Virus record (IMG/VR): IMGVR_UViG_3300010389_000024
Location: 1-51,683 of that record
DNA: 51,683 nt
DNA from: a virus
Strand: one strand, 5' to 3'
In this document: positions 16,820-26,814 of the stretch, one piece after another
Position numbering within the stretch: the stretch's first letter is position 1
Layout of the letters: every line of letters starts with the position of its first letter
Made by a program: the position numbers and the translations under genes
Notes under the pieces: model-generated
Told to the model about the DNA's origin: nothing
Seen by the model: the letters and a program-made list of their open reading frames with translations, nothing else
Databases searched by the model: none

Positions 16820-19800
16820 ATGCCACAAAAAACCAACCTCAACGTAGATCCTTACTACGATAATTTTGACCAGGGAAAAAATTTTTACAAGGTACTCTTT
16901 CGCCCAGGATATTCCATCCAGGCGAGAGAGTTAACGCAACTTCAATCTGTTCTTCAAAATCAGATTGAACAGTTTGGTAAGTATGCGTTTAAACAAGGAG
17001 AACTTGTAATCCCAGGAGAAGTTGGTTTAAACACCAAACTTCATTTTGTCAAGCTTTCATCTGTTTCTGAAATTCCTGTAAACCAAGATGGTCAGGTGGT
17101 TTACAAGAAGTATGATGTTAGAGAACTAAAGAACCAAAAACTAAGAGGATTGACTTCTGGTGTTATTGGCACCGTTGTTGATGCAGATGTGGCAACCGAA
17201 ACTGCATCGGACATCGTATTTGTTAATTACACTAACAGTGGTGATGCTGGTAACGAAGAAACATTCCGTCAAGGCGAAACTCTGGAGGTTGTTGATGGTG
17301 TCAATACACCACTTCTAGTTGTTGGTACAGACGGCAGTGTTCTACCAACTTCAATTAGTGTAACTAATCCAGACACTGGAGAAGTCAGTTCATTAGAAAG
17401 TCCCGCAATGGGATATGCTTCTGCTGTCAAGGTAGAGGAAGGAATTTATTTTGTTAATGGTTACTTTGTAAGGAACGACACTCAACTCTTAGTAATTAAC
17501 AAGTATTACAATAAACCATCAGCAAAGATTGGTTTCAAGATTTCCGAGACTATTGTCACACCAGAGGAGGACGCATCTCTCTATGACAATTCTATTGGAT
17601 CTAGTAACTACACTGCTCCTGGAGCACATAGATTAAAGATTTCACTGGATCTCGTAAGATACGATCTTGGAGAAATCACAGACAAGAATTTTATTCAACT
17701 TCTTTCTGTAAGAAATGGATCTGTTCAGAATCAAGTAGTACAAACAGACTACAATCTTCTAGAGCAGACTCTTGCTAGAAGAACATATGATGAATCTGGC
17801 GATTATGTTGTTGATAACTTCTCACTAGATGTTAGAGAGTATTATCAGCAAAACGGAAACCTTGGTGTATATTCAAAGAATGAATTTGGTCTAGTTAATG
17901 GTCTTTCTGAGTCTGATGCAAAGGATAAACTAGTCGCTAGTGTTGGACCTGGAAAGGCATACATTAAAGGTTTTGAAATTGTTAACAAAGAGACAAAGTA
18001 TCTCCCAATTAACAAGGCAAGAGAAACTCTTAACAGAGAAGACATTCGTCTCAAGACAAAGGGTCTACCAACTTACAAAATTACAAACACTTTCGGAACG
18101 ATTCCTCTAAACTCAGAGGGTTCTGAACTAACCGCATATCCAAACATCTTCTTGTGTTCCACATTTAATGATGGATCAATTGGTCTCAACAACACCGAAG
18201 GAGATAATGATTCAAAGCAAACTCTTGCACGTAGAGGAATTTTCTTTGATGAGAATTCTGGAATCAAAACGATCTATTTGAATATTGATCCAGCATATGC
18301 AAATACATATTCAACTCTAACTGATGCTAACTTCCAATCCACGATTGGAACTCTTTGGTTTGTTCAAACGAGAACTGATGCAGGAGAACCATCTGTAGCA
18401 AATAGTGTTTCTTCAATTGCATATTCCAAAGTCAACAGAGTAGAGGTCAACCCATCAACTGGTGTTACTTACCTTGAAGTAACTGTAACTGGTAGAAAAG
18501 ATCTCCTAGATCAATACTTCCTTGAGTATGATTCTGGATCTGATTCTGGATACAGAGAAATTTTCCTATCAGAATCTGATGCTAAGAATCCATCTGGTAC
18601 TCCATTTGGAACAATCGTTGACTACAACGAAACAATTACTCCTGTCATTGGAACGGTAAAACCCAGCAACTTCACTCTGCTTGAAAGAGGAACAGGATTC
18701 AACTCAGATACAGACGTTGTAATTTCAAAGGGTAGACAGGAGAATGGTGATCCTGTTTATAACACCACATTTGGTCTGTCATACTTTGACCCACAATTCT
18801 TCACCAGAATCCTCCTAGACGAGAGAATCACCACCACAGGTAGTTTCACCCCAGGACAGTACGTTTACGGTCTTGAGAGCGGTGCATACGGCGTTGTAGA
18901 GGGTTCATCAACTGGTACATTCACCACCACCAAAACATTGATGGTGAAAACGCTATTTGGTAACTTCAAATCTGGCGAAGCAATCAGAGATGAAAACAAC
19001 AATTCACTGAGAATTGCAAAAGATAATACAATCTCACACTTCATTGTCAATAACAGAGGTAGCAACTATGTTGCTGGTTCTAAACTCAGAATTGATGGTG
19101 TTGAATTTGATTCTTCAAAGATCAATCTTGATATCACAGGAAGTGGATCAATTCGTTCTGCAGAAGTAGTCAACAGAGAACTTGTAGATACCGAGTATTC
19201 CAGACCACCAATCATTGAAGTTATTCAAGGTTCTGGTGGTGGTACACCAAGTGGTGCCGTAATCATTCCAGTTCTAGTTAGAAATGCAGTAACGACATAT
19301 ACCCCACAGAATGTTAAGTCATTCTTCTGTCAGTATGGTTCTGGTAATGCAAACACATTTACTTCTGATATTGAGGTAAACAAAGAGAAGTTTGCAGAAG
19401 TTACTTCTGTTACCGATTTTACTTTCAGTGGTGAGAGAGGTAGAAAGTATATTGAGTGTAACGGATTTGGTGGAGACGCAAGTAAGTTCTTGCAGCAAGG
19501 AGACCTTGTACAGTTCAGTGATACATCAGATACTATTGTTCGTTGCATTGTACAACAAGCTACTAAACCAGAAGGTGTTCTCAAGTCAAGAATTTATTTT
19601 GACAGATCACTTCCTGCAGATGTAAGTAATGCAAGTGTTGTAAGAGTTCGTCCTTCTATCAGCAACTTCAACCAAGGAACACTTCTATACAAGACAGGAA
19701 CTTCACAGGTAAGTTCTATTGTCGCAAGTAGTGAAGATTCCAAGATTTCTTACTTCCTAAGAAGAGATTTTGTTAGCACTGGTGCTGGTGGTCAGGGTGC

Positions 19801-22800
19801 TATCACATTTGCTGCTCAACTCCCATTCGGAACCCAGAGATTCGTTTCTTTCAATGAGAGCAACTTCCTTGTCACAGTTCTAGACCCAGGTGATGCACCC
19901 GATATTGTTGAAGGTGACGTTGTATACATCACCGATTCTCAGGTAACAATTAAAGCATCTGTTGATTCTGCTAGTGGTCTAACCTCTGGTAGTGTTAAGT
20001 TGAATCTACCAGCAGATTACTTTGGATCAATTCCCCAGGGTGGAACATATCCAACTCTCAAGTTGACTGCAACTCTGGAAGTATCTAAAGCAAAACCAAG
20101 ACTCAAGACTTCTGTTGTTAATAAGAGAATTGTTATTGATTCTAGTGGAGACAGAATCATTCCTTTCCGTGGAAGAGATTATGATTCCGAGAGTCTCTCA
20201 GTATACAGTTATGCTGATGCATATAAACTGAGATATGTTTATGAAGGTTCACCTTCAGAACCACCTACTGTTGATAGAAATGGCAACCTAGTCAGTGGTA
20301 CTGATGTTACTAGCAGATTTACCTTTGACGATGGTCAAAGAGATACGATCTATGATATCTCCAGAATTGTCCTCAAACCAGGATTTGATGCTCCTGTCGG
20401 ACAACTAGTTGTTGCATTTGATTACTTTGAGCACACTCAGGGTGATTTCTGTACGGTTGACTCGTATCTACATGAAGCAGGTGTTGGACCAGAAGACATT
20501 CCTTCATTCAACTCACCTGCCCTAGGAAAAGTTTCTTTGAAGGATGTTCTAGACTTTAGACCCAAAGTAGACAACGATGCGATTGTTTCTGGATTCCAGA
20601 ACAACTCTCTGCTTGGTTCTGCTAATACCAGATCGTTTACTGGAACTGGTGGCATCATTACTAGCACTCCTGCACCAGATTCAAACCTAGAGTTCACCTT
20701 CTCGTTCACACAAACTCAGTATCTGGATCGTATTGACGGACTGTTCCTCAATAAGCGTGGCGAGTTTATCATCAAGGAAGGTAATTCTTCGCTCAATCCA
20801 TCTAAACCAGATCCAATTGGTGATGCAATTCCTCTGTACTACATGTACATTCCTGCATTTACACAAAGCAGCAAGGATGTAAGAATCACTCCAATTGATA
20901 ACCGTCGTTACACGATGCGTGACATTGGTAAGTTGGAGAAGCGTATTGAACGTCTTGAGTATTACACACTCCTCAGTGTTCTTGAGCAACAAGCTCTCAA
21001 CATGCAGGTAACCGATTCTGTTGGCGTAAGTCGTTTCAAGAGTGGTTTCATTGTAGACAATTTTGAGACCCACAAGATTGGTTCTCTAAGATCACTTGAT
21101 TACAAGTGTGCGATTGACACCCAGCAGTCAGTCATGAGACCACAGTCCAAGGAAGATTCCTTTGGTTTGGTTGAAGTTAACACTAGAAATGATCAAAGAG
21201 CAGTTGCTGGTTATGCAAGAAAGGGTGATCGTGTAACTCTTCCATATACAGAACTAGAATTACTTGGAAATGCATTTGCTACTAAGACTGTAAATCCAAA
21301 TCCATTTGTTGTTCTCCAGTATGTTGGCGACTCGTTCCTTGCACCAGGAGTAGATTCCTGGTATGACACATCTGTTGCTCCACTTGTAAGTGATAACAAT
21401 ACAAATCTGTATTCAATTTTCCTTGCTAAGAATGAGTTGAGAGATGCATTCTCAAGTCTCCACAACTCATACAAGATCAACTGGATCGGTGCAAACAGAG
21501 CATTCTTCAACATTGGATCTTTTGCTGATGTTAACAGCAACATTGCAGACTCCAGTGTTACCAATGCTTCCATCGGAACTTCATCAAATATCAGTCCAGA
21601 AAATAACGAAATTGGTAAAGGCATCAGCACCAGAGGTGTTGGTTCAAACGTAGTTGCTACTTCACTGTCCTTCTTTGCGAGAAGTGTTGCAGTTCAGTAC
21701 AAGATCAATCGTCTGAAGCCAAACACAAATATCTTCGTCTTCATGGAAGGACAAGATATTTCTCGCTGGGTCAACCCAGACTTCAGATATACAGGAGTTG
21801 CTGGAAACTCCCTATCCGCATTTAATGGCAGTATCACAACTGATGAAAATGGTAATGCCAGTGGCATCATTCTGATTCCTGCTGGCAAACCACCTAGAGA
21901 GAATGCAGTTTGGACAGGTAATGTTGATACTGTTGTTTATGACGATGACGCCGATGAGGTAAGATTCACGACTGGTGTTAAGACCATCAGATTTACTTCT
22001 AGTGCATCCGATGCACCTAAAGAAGAAGTAGATACCTATGCAGAAGTTAAGTATTATGCAACTGGTCTTCTCCCAGAGAATCCATCATCCATCGTATCTA
22101 CCACTCCTGCATACTTCAAGGCAAACGAGGGAACTCAGACTACAGATAGCAATACTGACAACCCAGTAAAACCAAATCCACTTGCACAAACCTTCAAAGT
22201 TGAAGGTTATGAAGGTGGTCTATTTGCTACAAGTATTGATCTGTACTTTGCACAGAAGAGTGACAGTATTCCCATCAGAGTATATCTAACTGATGTACAG
22301 AATGGAAAACCAGGAAAGAATATTCTCCCTGGAACACAAAAAGTCATCAACCCAGATACTTACCTGAGAGTTGTTGCAAGTGATACACTCACCATTACAA
22401 GGGGTGAGAAAGTAACTGGAAACTCATCAAATGCTTCTGGTCCTATTTCTAGACTGTTTGATAAGAACAACATTGAAGTCACACCTTCTACGACTGGTGT
22501 GTTCACCCTGACGAGTGATCAGGTCTACACTCTCGTTCTTAGCAACCACAATGGAACATCATTCAAGCAAGACGAGGGTCTGTCTGTTCCATCATTGACT
22601 GCAAATAATAATGCATCAAACACAAACCTCACACTCAAGATTGCAAAAGATTCTGGTCGTGTCACCGATCTACGTATTAAGAACACTGGATCTGGTTACG
22701 ACTCGGCAATTCTAACTATTGAGAGTCCACAACTCCCAGGTGGTGGTAACGCAACCGCAACCGTAAGAGTTTCTGGTGGTAAGGTTTATCACTCAGAACT

Positions 22801-24946
22801 CGTACTATTTGGATCTGAATACACAGAACCACCTGCTGTTGTTCTTCGTGGAACTGGCACAGGAAATGCTGGTGCTGAAATTGAGTCCTTTATCACAATT
22901 GATACTCCTGCTGTTCGTATGGGTATTGCAATTGATGAGGCGGGAGTTACTCAGTCAATCACACCAACCAAGTTTGAGTTTGATTATCCTGTATATCTTG
23001 AGAATGATACTGAGTATGCAGTTGCTATTGAGACAGATTCAAGTGATTATGAAATCTGGGCATCAAAACTTGGCGAAACCGAGATTGCCACCAGCACAAC
23101 TGTCACAACCCAACCTCTTCTTGGTTCTCTGTTCAGATCACAAAATACAAGTGCATGGACAGAAGATCTATTTGAAGATGTCAAGTTCAAACTCAACCGT
23201 GCAGAGTTTGACATCTCAAGAACTGCAACTATTCTCCTAACCAATGAAAATCTTGGTTATGAAAAACTAGATGCAAATCCAATTGAAACCAACGCAGGTT
23301 CAAACACAACTGCAACTTCAAGTCTGTTCAAGAACAACAACTTTGTTGTCAAGGTCAACCACCCAGATAATGGATTTGATTCCGATAGCAAGTCGTATGT
23401 GTTCTTCAAATCAGCACTTGACGTTGGTGGTGTAACAGCATCACAACTGAACTCCAGACTATTCCAAGTAACTAATACTGGGGTTGACTATTACAACATC
23501 ACATCTTCTGCACGTGCATCTGCCAATGCATTTGGTGGTGGTACATCTGTACTAGCAACTTATAACAGAAAGTTTGAGAAACTATTTGCTCTTGTTCCCA
23601 ATCTCTCATTCAGTCAAACCAAGATTGAGAGTTCAGTCAAGACAACTAATGTCTCACCAATTGATGACAAAGTAAATACATTCACTTCATATTCACAATC
23701 TGATTACGAGAAGACCTTCTTGAATGAGGATTTCTTCTTTATCAATCAGAAGATTATTGCCTCCAGAATCAACGAAACAATCAACAACATTGACAGATCA
23801 CTCACATACAAACTAGATCTTTCCAGCACAGTATCATATCTGTCTCCTCTTGTTGATCTTTCCCGAGCATCAGTTAAGACAATTTCAAATAAAGTTGAGA
23901 ATGCATCTGGTCAGGAAGAAAGATTTGGTCGCAGAAATCAAATCCTAGAGTTCTATCCAGTTTACACATTCCTCATTGATGGTGTTGATACAGAGGGTGG
24001 AGAGTCAATCTCAAACAATCAAACAATCACTGGATCAACAACAAAAGCATCTGGTGATATCATCAAGGTTTCTGGCACCACAGTATGGGTCAAACTCAAG
24101 ACTGCTAACGCATTCACTCCAAATGAGACATTGAATTTTGAGACTGATACTTTTGCAGGAACAATTTCTGTTGAGTCTTCTGGTGCATCTCAGGTAATCT
24201 TCCAGATTCCAAATACAGTTGCACCTCCAACATATGTCACTGCTAGAAACCCATCGGTTCTTGCTCAAACATATGACAATAAGATTACTGGTAAGATTGT
24301 TCTCTGGAACCAGAAGAAAGGTCTACTTACGGTTGTAAATGATAAGCAACCAATCAATGATGATTACACAGGTAGAATTGTTGATAGTTCAGATTATACA
24401 AGAAACGCATCTGTAGACTTCCAAGATTCGGACATCTTCAGAGTTGGTGATATCCTTTCTTATCCAGACCAACCAGCAGATGAGCAAGAGTTTATTGAAG
24501 TTTCCAAAGTTTCTTACAGTGATGGAGTTGACTTCATCGCAGATACACAATCCAAGAACAGTTCTTCAATCGCCAAGTACGTCACTAAAGAAGTCTCAAT
24601 TGAGAATCCTGCAACTGGAATTGATGTTAAGACTACTGTAAACGTCAGCGATATTGAGAACATTCGCGTTCTGTATAGAATCAAGAAGTCCTCTTCACAA
24701 GAGAACTTTGATGATATTGAGTGGGTATACTTCAACGAGACTGGTGCTCCTGATGTTGATGTAATTGCAACTTCGGAAAATGCTATCAGTGGTATTACTG
24801 AGAAGCAGTCTTCATATCAAGAACTGACTTACAGTGTTGATGATCTTCCCGAGTTCTCTTCATTCGCAATTAAGATTGTTATGAAGTCAAGCAACCCAGC
24901 ATTTGTTCCTAAGGTACAAGATCTGAGAGTAGTCGCATCCTATTGA
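16820..24946 (+). CDS. DUF4815-type giant virion structural protein
   Basis: This is a 2708-residue protein. Its N-terminus (PYYDNFDQGKNFYKVLFRPG, then SIQARELTQLQSVLQNQIEQ) matches the start of DUF4815 proteins, found in large phage structural proteins next to the baseplate genes. The middle and C-terminal parts hold GSGYDSA and GSEYTEPP beta modules (about residues 1956-2005). A segment SIPIRVYLTDVQNGKPG lies near 1810. The gene occupies the place where T4 carries genes 9, 10 and 11, so it may replace those outer wedge and fibre-attachment functions, but sequence alone does not show that. It starts 30 bases after gp8, and its stop lies one base before the next ATG. DUF4815 membership is quite sure; the exact role is unknown. 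Confidence 0.8.
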   Translation: MPQKTNLNVDPYYDNFDQGKNFYKVLFRPGYSIQARELTQLQSVLQNQIEQFGKYAFKQGELVIPGEVGLNTKLHFVKLSSVSEIPVNQDGQVVYKKYDVRELKNQKLRGLTSGVIGTVVDADVATETASDIVFVNYTNSGDAGNEETFRQGETLEVVDGVNTPLLVVGTDGSVLPTSISVTNPDTGEVSSLESPAMGYASAVKVEEGIYFVNGYFVRNDTQLLVINKYYNKPSAKIGFKISETIVTPEEDASLYDNSIGSSNYTAPGAHRLKISLDLVRYDLGEITDKNFIQLLSVRNGSVQNQVVQTDYNLLEQTLARRTYDESGDYVVDNFSLDVREYYQQNGNLGVYSKNEFGLVNGLSESDAKDKLVASVGPGKAYIKGFEIVNKETKYLPINKARETLNREDIRLKTKGLPTYKITNTFGTIPLNSEGSELTAYPNIFLCSTFNDGSIGLNNTEGDNDSKQTLARRGIFFDENSGIKTIYLNIDPAYANTYSTLTDANFQSTIGTLWFVQTRTDAGEPSVANSVSSIAYSKVNRVEVNPSTGVTYLEVTVTGRKDLLDQYFLEYDSGSDSGYREIFLSESDAKNPSGTPFGTIVDYNETITPVIGTVKPSNFTLLERGTGFNSDTDVVISKGRQENGDPVYNTTFGLSYFDPQFFTRILLDERITTTGSFTPGQYVYGLESGAYGVVEGSSTGTFTTTKTLMVKTLFGNFKSGEAIRDENNNSLRIAKDNTISHFIVNNRGSNYVAGSKLRIDGVEFDSSKINLDITGSGSIRSAEVVNRELVDTEYSRPPIIEVIQGSGGGTPSGAVIIPVLVRNAVTTYTPQNVKSFFCQYGSGNANTFTSDIEVNKEKFAEVTSVTDFTFSGERGRKYIECNGFGGDASKFLQQGDLVQFSDTSDTIVRCIVQQATKPEGVLKSRIYFDRSLPADVSNASVVRVRPSISNFNQGTLLYKTGTSQVSSIVASSEDSKISYFLRRDFVSTGAGGQGAITFAAQLPFGTQRFVSFNESNFLVTVLDPGDAPDIVEGDVVYITDSQVTIKASVDSASGLTSGSVKLNLPADYFGSIPQGGTYPTLKLTATLEVSKAKPRLKTSVVNKRIVIDSSGDRIIPFRGRDYDSESLSVYSYADAYKLRYVYEGSPSEPPTVDRNGNLVSGTDVTSRFTFDDGQRDTIYDISRIVLKPGFDAPVGQLVVAFDYFEHTQGDFCTVDSYLHEAGVGPEDIPSFNSPALGKVSLKDVLDFRPKVDNDAIVSGFQNNSLLGSANTRSFTGTGGIITSTPAPDSNLEFTFSFTQTQYLDRIDGLFLNKRGEFIIKEGNSSLNPSKPDPIGDAIPLYYMYIPAFTQSSKDVRITPIDNRRYTMRDIGKLEKRIERLEYYTLLSVLEQQALNMQVTDSVGVSRFKSGFIVDNFETHKIGSLRSLDYKCAIDTQQSVMRPQSKEDSFGLVEVNTRNDQRAVAGYARKGDRVTLPYTELELLGNAFATKTVNPNPFVVLQYVGDSFLAPGVDSWYDTSVAPLVSDNNTNLYSIFLAKNELRDAFSSLHNSYKINWIGANRAFFNIGSFADVNSNIADSSVTNASIGTSSNISPENNEIGKGISTRGVGSNVVATSLSFFARSVAVQYKINRLKPNTNIFVFMEGQDISRWVNPDFRYTGVAGNSLSAFNGSITTDENGNASGIILIPAGKPPRENAVWTGNVDTVVYDDDADEVRFTTGVKTIRFTSSASDAPKEEVDTYAEVKYYATGLLPENPSSIVSTTPAYFKANEGTQTTDSNTDNPVKPNPLAQTFKVEGYEGGLFATSIDLYFAQKSDSIPIRVYLTDVQNGKPGKNILPGTQKVINPDTYLRVVASDTLTITRGEKVTGNSSNASGPISRLFDKNNIEVTPSTTGVFTLTSDQVYTLVLSNHNGTSFKQDEGLSVPSLTANNNASNTNLTLKIAKDSGRVTDLRIKNTGSGYDSAILTIESPQLPGGGNATATVRVSGGKVYHSELVLFGSEYTEPPAVVLRGTGTGNAGAEIESFITIDTPAVRMGIAIDEAGVTQSITPTKFEFDYPVYLENDTEYAVAIETDSSDYEIWASKLGETEIATSTTVTTQPLLGSLFRSQNTSAWTEDLFEDVKFKLNRAEFDISRTATILLTNENLGYEKLDANPIETNAGSNTTATSSLFKNNNFVVKVNHPDNGFDSDSKSYVFFKSALDVGGVTASQLNSRLFQVTNTGVDYYNITSSARASANAFGGGTSVLATYNRKFEKLFALVPNLSFSQTKIESSVKTTNVSPIDDKVNTFTSYSQSDYEKTFLNEDFFFINQKIIASRINETINNIDRSLTYKLDLSSTVSYLSPLVDLSRASVKTISNKVENASGQEERFGRRNQILEFYPVYTFLIDGVDTEGGESISNNQTITGSTTKASGDIIKVSGTTVWVKLKTANAFTPNETLNFETDTFAGTISVESSGASQVIFQIPNTVAPPTYVTARNPSVLAQTYDNKITGKIVLWNQKKGLLTVVNDKQPINDDYTGRIVDSSDYTRNASVDFQDSDIFRVGDILSYPDQPADEQEFIEVSKVSYSDGVDFIADTQSKNSSSIAKYVTKEVSIENPATGIDVKTTVNVSDIENIRVLYRIKKSSSQENFDDIEWVYFNETGAPDVDVIATSENAISGITEKQSSYQELTYSVDDLPEFSSFAIKIVMKSSNPAFVPKVQDLRVVASY

Positions 24947-24947
24947 T

Positions 24948-25184
24948 ATGAAACATATTAAAGTGAAGAATGAGGATCACCTGTATCGCGACGTTGATAC
25001 AGGTGCAATCATAAATACTGACAGATCGGCTTTTGAGAAGTACAAGAAGTCTAGGAATAAGTTCCGTAATATGGAACAGGAACTGGACTACGTGAAGAGT
25101 GAAATCAGCGAGATCAAATCCCTTTTACACCAGTTAGTTAACGGCAATGGTACTCAGGAACGTAGCAAAGACATTCAGTCTTGA
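24948..25184 (+). CDS. Small coiled-coil protein
   Basis: The product has 78 residues. The N-terminal half is mixed (HLYRDVDTGAIINTDRSAFE). The second half is one long helix with coiled-coil spacing (MEQELDYVKSEISEIKSLLH, about residues 42-61). It begins one base after the preceding stop and overlaps the next fibre gene by 38 bases in another frame. A CATAAATA element lies within it, probably serving the next gene. Tiny coiled-coil proteins with this N-terminal style are, as I recall, common in T4-like marine phages; the function is unknown to me. An adaptor or assembly role for the neighbouring fibre is possible. Confidence 0.7.
   Translation: MKHIKVKNEDHLYRDVDTGAIINTDRSAFEKYKKSRNKFRNMEQELDYVKSEISEIKSLLHQLVNGNGTQERSKDIQS
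25010..25017 (+). promoter_or_regulatory. Late promoter element CATAAATA inside a small gene
   Basis: CATAAATA lies 129 bases before the fibre start at 25147, inside the preceding coding sequence. It matches the late motif at 7 of 8 positions. It may be fortuitous coding sequence. Confidence 0.4.
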
Positions 25185-26520
25185 AGAGCAGAGACAAGAA
25201 ATCAACGAGATTGCAGTAGATCTTGATGCTGTCAATACCACGTTGGCAAACTGGAATGCTGGAGACTGGGATACTGCGTACAGTTGGGGTGATCATGCTC
25301 AAGCAGGTTACTGGGTAGATAATGCAACTAGCAGATCAAACTGGGATACAGCATACGGTTGGGGAGATCATGGAACTGTTGGATATTGGGTAGAAGATTC
25401 AGTAAAGATAACCAACTGGGACACCGCTTATGGATGGGGTGATCATGGTGCTGCTGGATATCTCGTAGCAACTGCAGTAAGTTACAACAATACTAACTGG
25501 GACACCTCATATAGTTGGGGAGATCATGCCCTTGCTGGTTACCTAACATCATATACAGAAACTGATCCTGTATTTGGTGCTTCTGCTGCATCTGGTATTG
25601 CTGCTGGAGATATTACTAACTGGGATACAGCGTATGGTTGGGGTGATCATGGCACCGCTGGTTATGCAGCAAGTGGTGATATTCCATCTCCTGGTGGTAC
25701 ATATTCTGGTACAGGAACTGCACAGGATCCTATTATTGAATCTATTCAGTTAAATGCTGGCAGTGGTAATTTTGGTGGTGATACCGCATTAGTTTGGAAT
25801 ACTACATACAATCACCTCATAGTCAATGGACCATCAAATTCTAAAGATTACACACTATCTGGTGGTATCTTTGTTCAACCTGGGAACGGAAAATCTGGTC
25901 TAACACTTACTTCTGGTACTGCTACAGATAATACTTATATTAACTTTGCTGGTGGTACAGCATCATCTGCAGAACAGTTCGCTTTTGCCATTGGTAGAGA
26001 TGGTACTAATGGCACTGGAATGGTTAAAATTGCAGACACAACAGTTGCCGAGTTTGATTCTGATGGCATTAAAATGGCATCTACAAAAGGAATCAAATTT
26101 AGTCCATATGGTAGCGGCAATATTTTAGATTTTTATCAAGAAGGAACATTTATACCTTCTCTTGAGTTTGGTGGATCTGATCTCAATGCAGTATATGCTG
26201 GTCGGGAGGGTTATTACACAAGAATTGGCAATACAGTTTTTGTAACTATTATTCTGTCAACAACTACTAAATCAACAGCTACTGGTGCTGCTACTGTGGG
26301 AGGATTGCCATTTCCTGCTGCATCAACCAATTTGAAAGGATATACCGCTCTAGCAACCACCGATGTTGCTAATATCACATACTCTCAAATGTTTGGAGCG
26401 AGGATTGTTAGTTCATCTAGCAGCATATCTCTCCTTCATAATAATGGTAATGGTTTGACTGATGTTGCTTTTACAAATAATTCACAAATGATTATCAGTG
26501 GAACATACTTGGTTGATTGA
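25147..26520 (+). CDS. Tail fibre-like protein with NWDTAYGWGDH repeats
   Basis: The protein has 457 residues. The N-terminal 30 residues (NVAKTFSLEEQRQEINEIAV) resemble the N-terminus of the protein at 26815 (IEFQRVAINEIAADIH), which suggests a shared attachment segment for the same baseplate site. Residues 39-173 contain five copies of a NWDTAYGWGDHGTAGY-type repeat, with a TETDPVFGASAASGIA spacer. The C-terminal 120 residues (YYTRIGNTVFVTIIL, GGLPFPAAS) form a domain seen at the ends of many phage fibres and probably contain the receptor-facing tip. The start overlaps the upstream gene by 38 bases, and no later ATG would keep the conserved N-terminus. Receptor binding is inferred. Confidence 0.8.
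   Translation: MVLRNVAKTFSLEEQRQEINEIAVDLDAVNTTLANWNAGDWDTAYSWGDHAQAGYWVDNATSRSNWDTAYGWGDHGTVGYWVEDSVKITNWDTAYGWGDHGAAGYLVATAVSYNNTNWDTSYSWGDHALAGYLTSYTETDPVFGASAASGIAAGDITNWDTAYGWGDHGTAGYAASGDIPSPGGTYSGTGTAQDPIIESIQLNAGSGNFGGDTALVWNTTYNHLIVNGPSNSKDYTLSGGIFVQPGNGKSGLTLTSGTATDNTYINFAGGTASSAEQFAFAIGRDGTNGTGMVKIADTTVAEFDSDGIKMASTKGIKFSPYGSGNILDFYQEGTFIPSLEFGGSDLNAVYAGREGYYTRIGNTVFVTIILSTTTKSTATGAATVGGLPFPAASTNLKGYTALATTDVANITYSQMFGARIVSSSSSISLLHNNGNGLTDVAFTNNSQMIISGTYLVD
25261..25665 (+). repeat. Five imperfect copies of a 17-codon WGDH repeat
   Basis: Five units with the core W-D-T-(A/S)-Y-(G/S)-W-G-D-H-x-x-(A/V)-G-Y run from 25261-25311 to 25615-25665. Spacing is about 25-40 codons. At the DNA level the tgggg(t/a)gatcatg core is almost unchanged, so slippage or recombination between units is plausible. 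Confidence 0.9.
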
Positions 26521-26526
26521 TAAATA
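26519..26526 (+). promoter_or_regulatory. Late promoter element GATAAATA
   Basis: GATAAATA overlaps the stop codon of the fibre gene (TGA at 26518-26520) and lies 25 bases before the ATG at 26551. Confidence 0.6.
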
Positions 26527-26550
26527 ATAACGTCATCATGATTGATAATT

Positions 26551-26769
26551 ATGGATCCTTCCGCACTAAGAATTGAGTTTGAAAAGCAACTCAAAGATTC
26601 CGAAACGAAGATTGCTCAAGCAGAAGAGCAACTTGCAAAACTGAAAGAATATAGACTGAAACTACAAGGAGGCATGGAGACTCTTGATCTTCTGTCCCCA
26701 AAGACCGAGGGGCAGGTAGAGACCCAGGATGGTCCACCAGAACCTACGACACCTGCTACTGAAGAATGA
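26551..26769 (+). CDS. Small coiled-coil protein with acidic Pro-rich tail
   Basis: The product has 72 residues. The ATG at 26551 is used because the longer frame would need a TTG at 26542. Residues 5-40 form one long amphipathic helix (FEKQLKDSETKIAQAEEQLA, then KLKEYRLKLQGGME) with coiled-coil spacing. The last 25 residues are acidic and Pro/Thr-rich and look disordered. It has its own late promoter element and is followed at once by a strong terminator, so it ends a transcription segment. No family is recognised. Its size and helix resemble the other small coiled-coil genes in this window. A trimerisation or chaperone role for fibres is conceivable but unsupported. Confidence 0.7.
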   Translation: MDPSALRIEFEKQLKDSETKIAQAEEQLAKLKEYRLKLQGGMETLDLLSPKTEGQVETQDGPPEPTTPATEE

Positions 26770-26776
26770 AACATTA

Positions 26777-26805
26777 CCCTCTCTAAATACTAGAGAGGGT
26801 TTTTT
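26777..26805 (+). terminator. Strong rho-independent terminator
   Basis: A perfect 9-bp stem (CCCTCTCTA at 26777-26785 with TAGAGAGGG at 26791-26799), a 5-base loop and six Ts (26800-26805). It lies 8 bases after the stop of the small coiled-coil gene. Confidence 0.92.
26783..26790 (+). promoter_or_regulatory. Late promoter element CTAAATAC nested in terminator loop
   Basis: CTAAATAC spans the top of the left stem and the loop of the terminator. It lies 25 bases before the ATG at 26815, the usual spacing in this window. The same DNA could therefore stop upstream transcripts and start the next one. Confidence 0.5.
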
Positions 26806-26814
26806 CTTGGAAGT

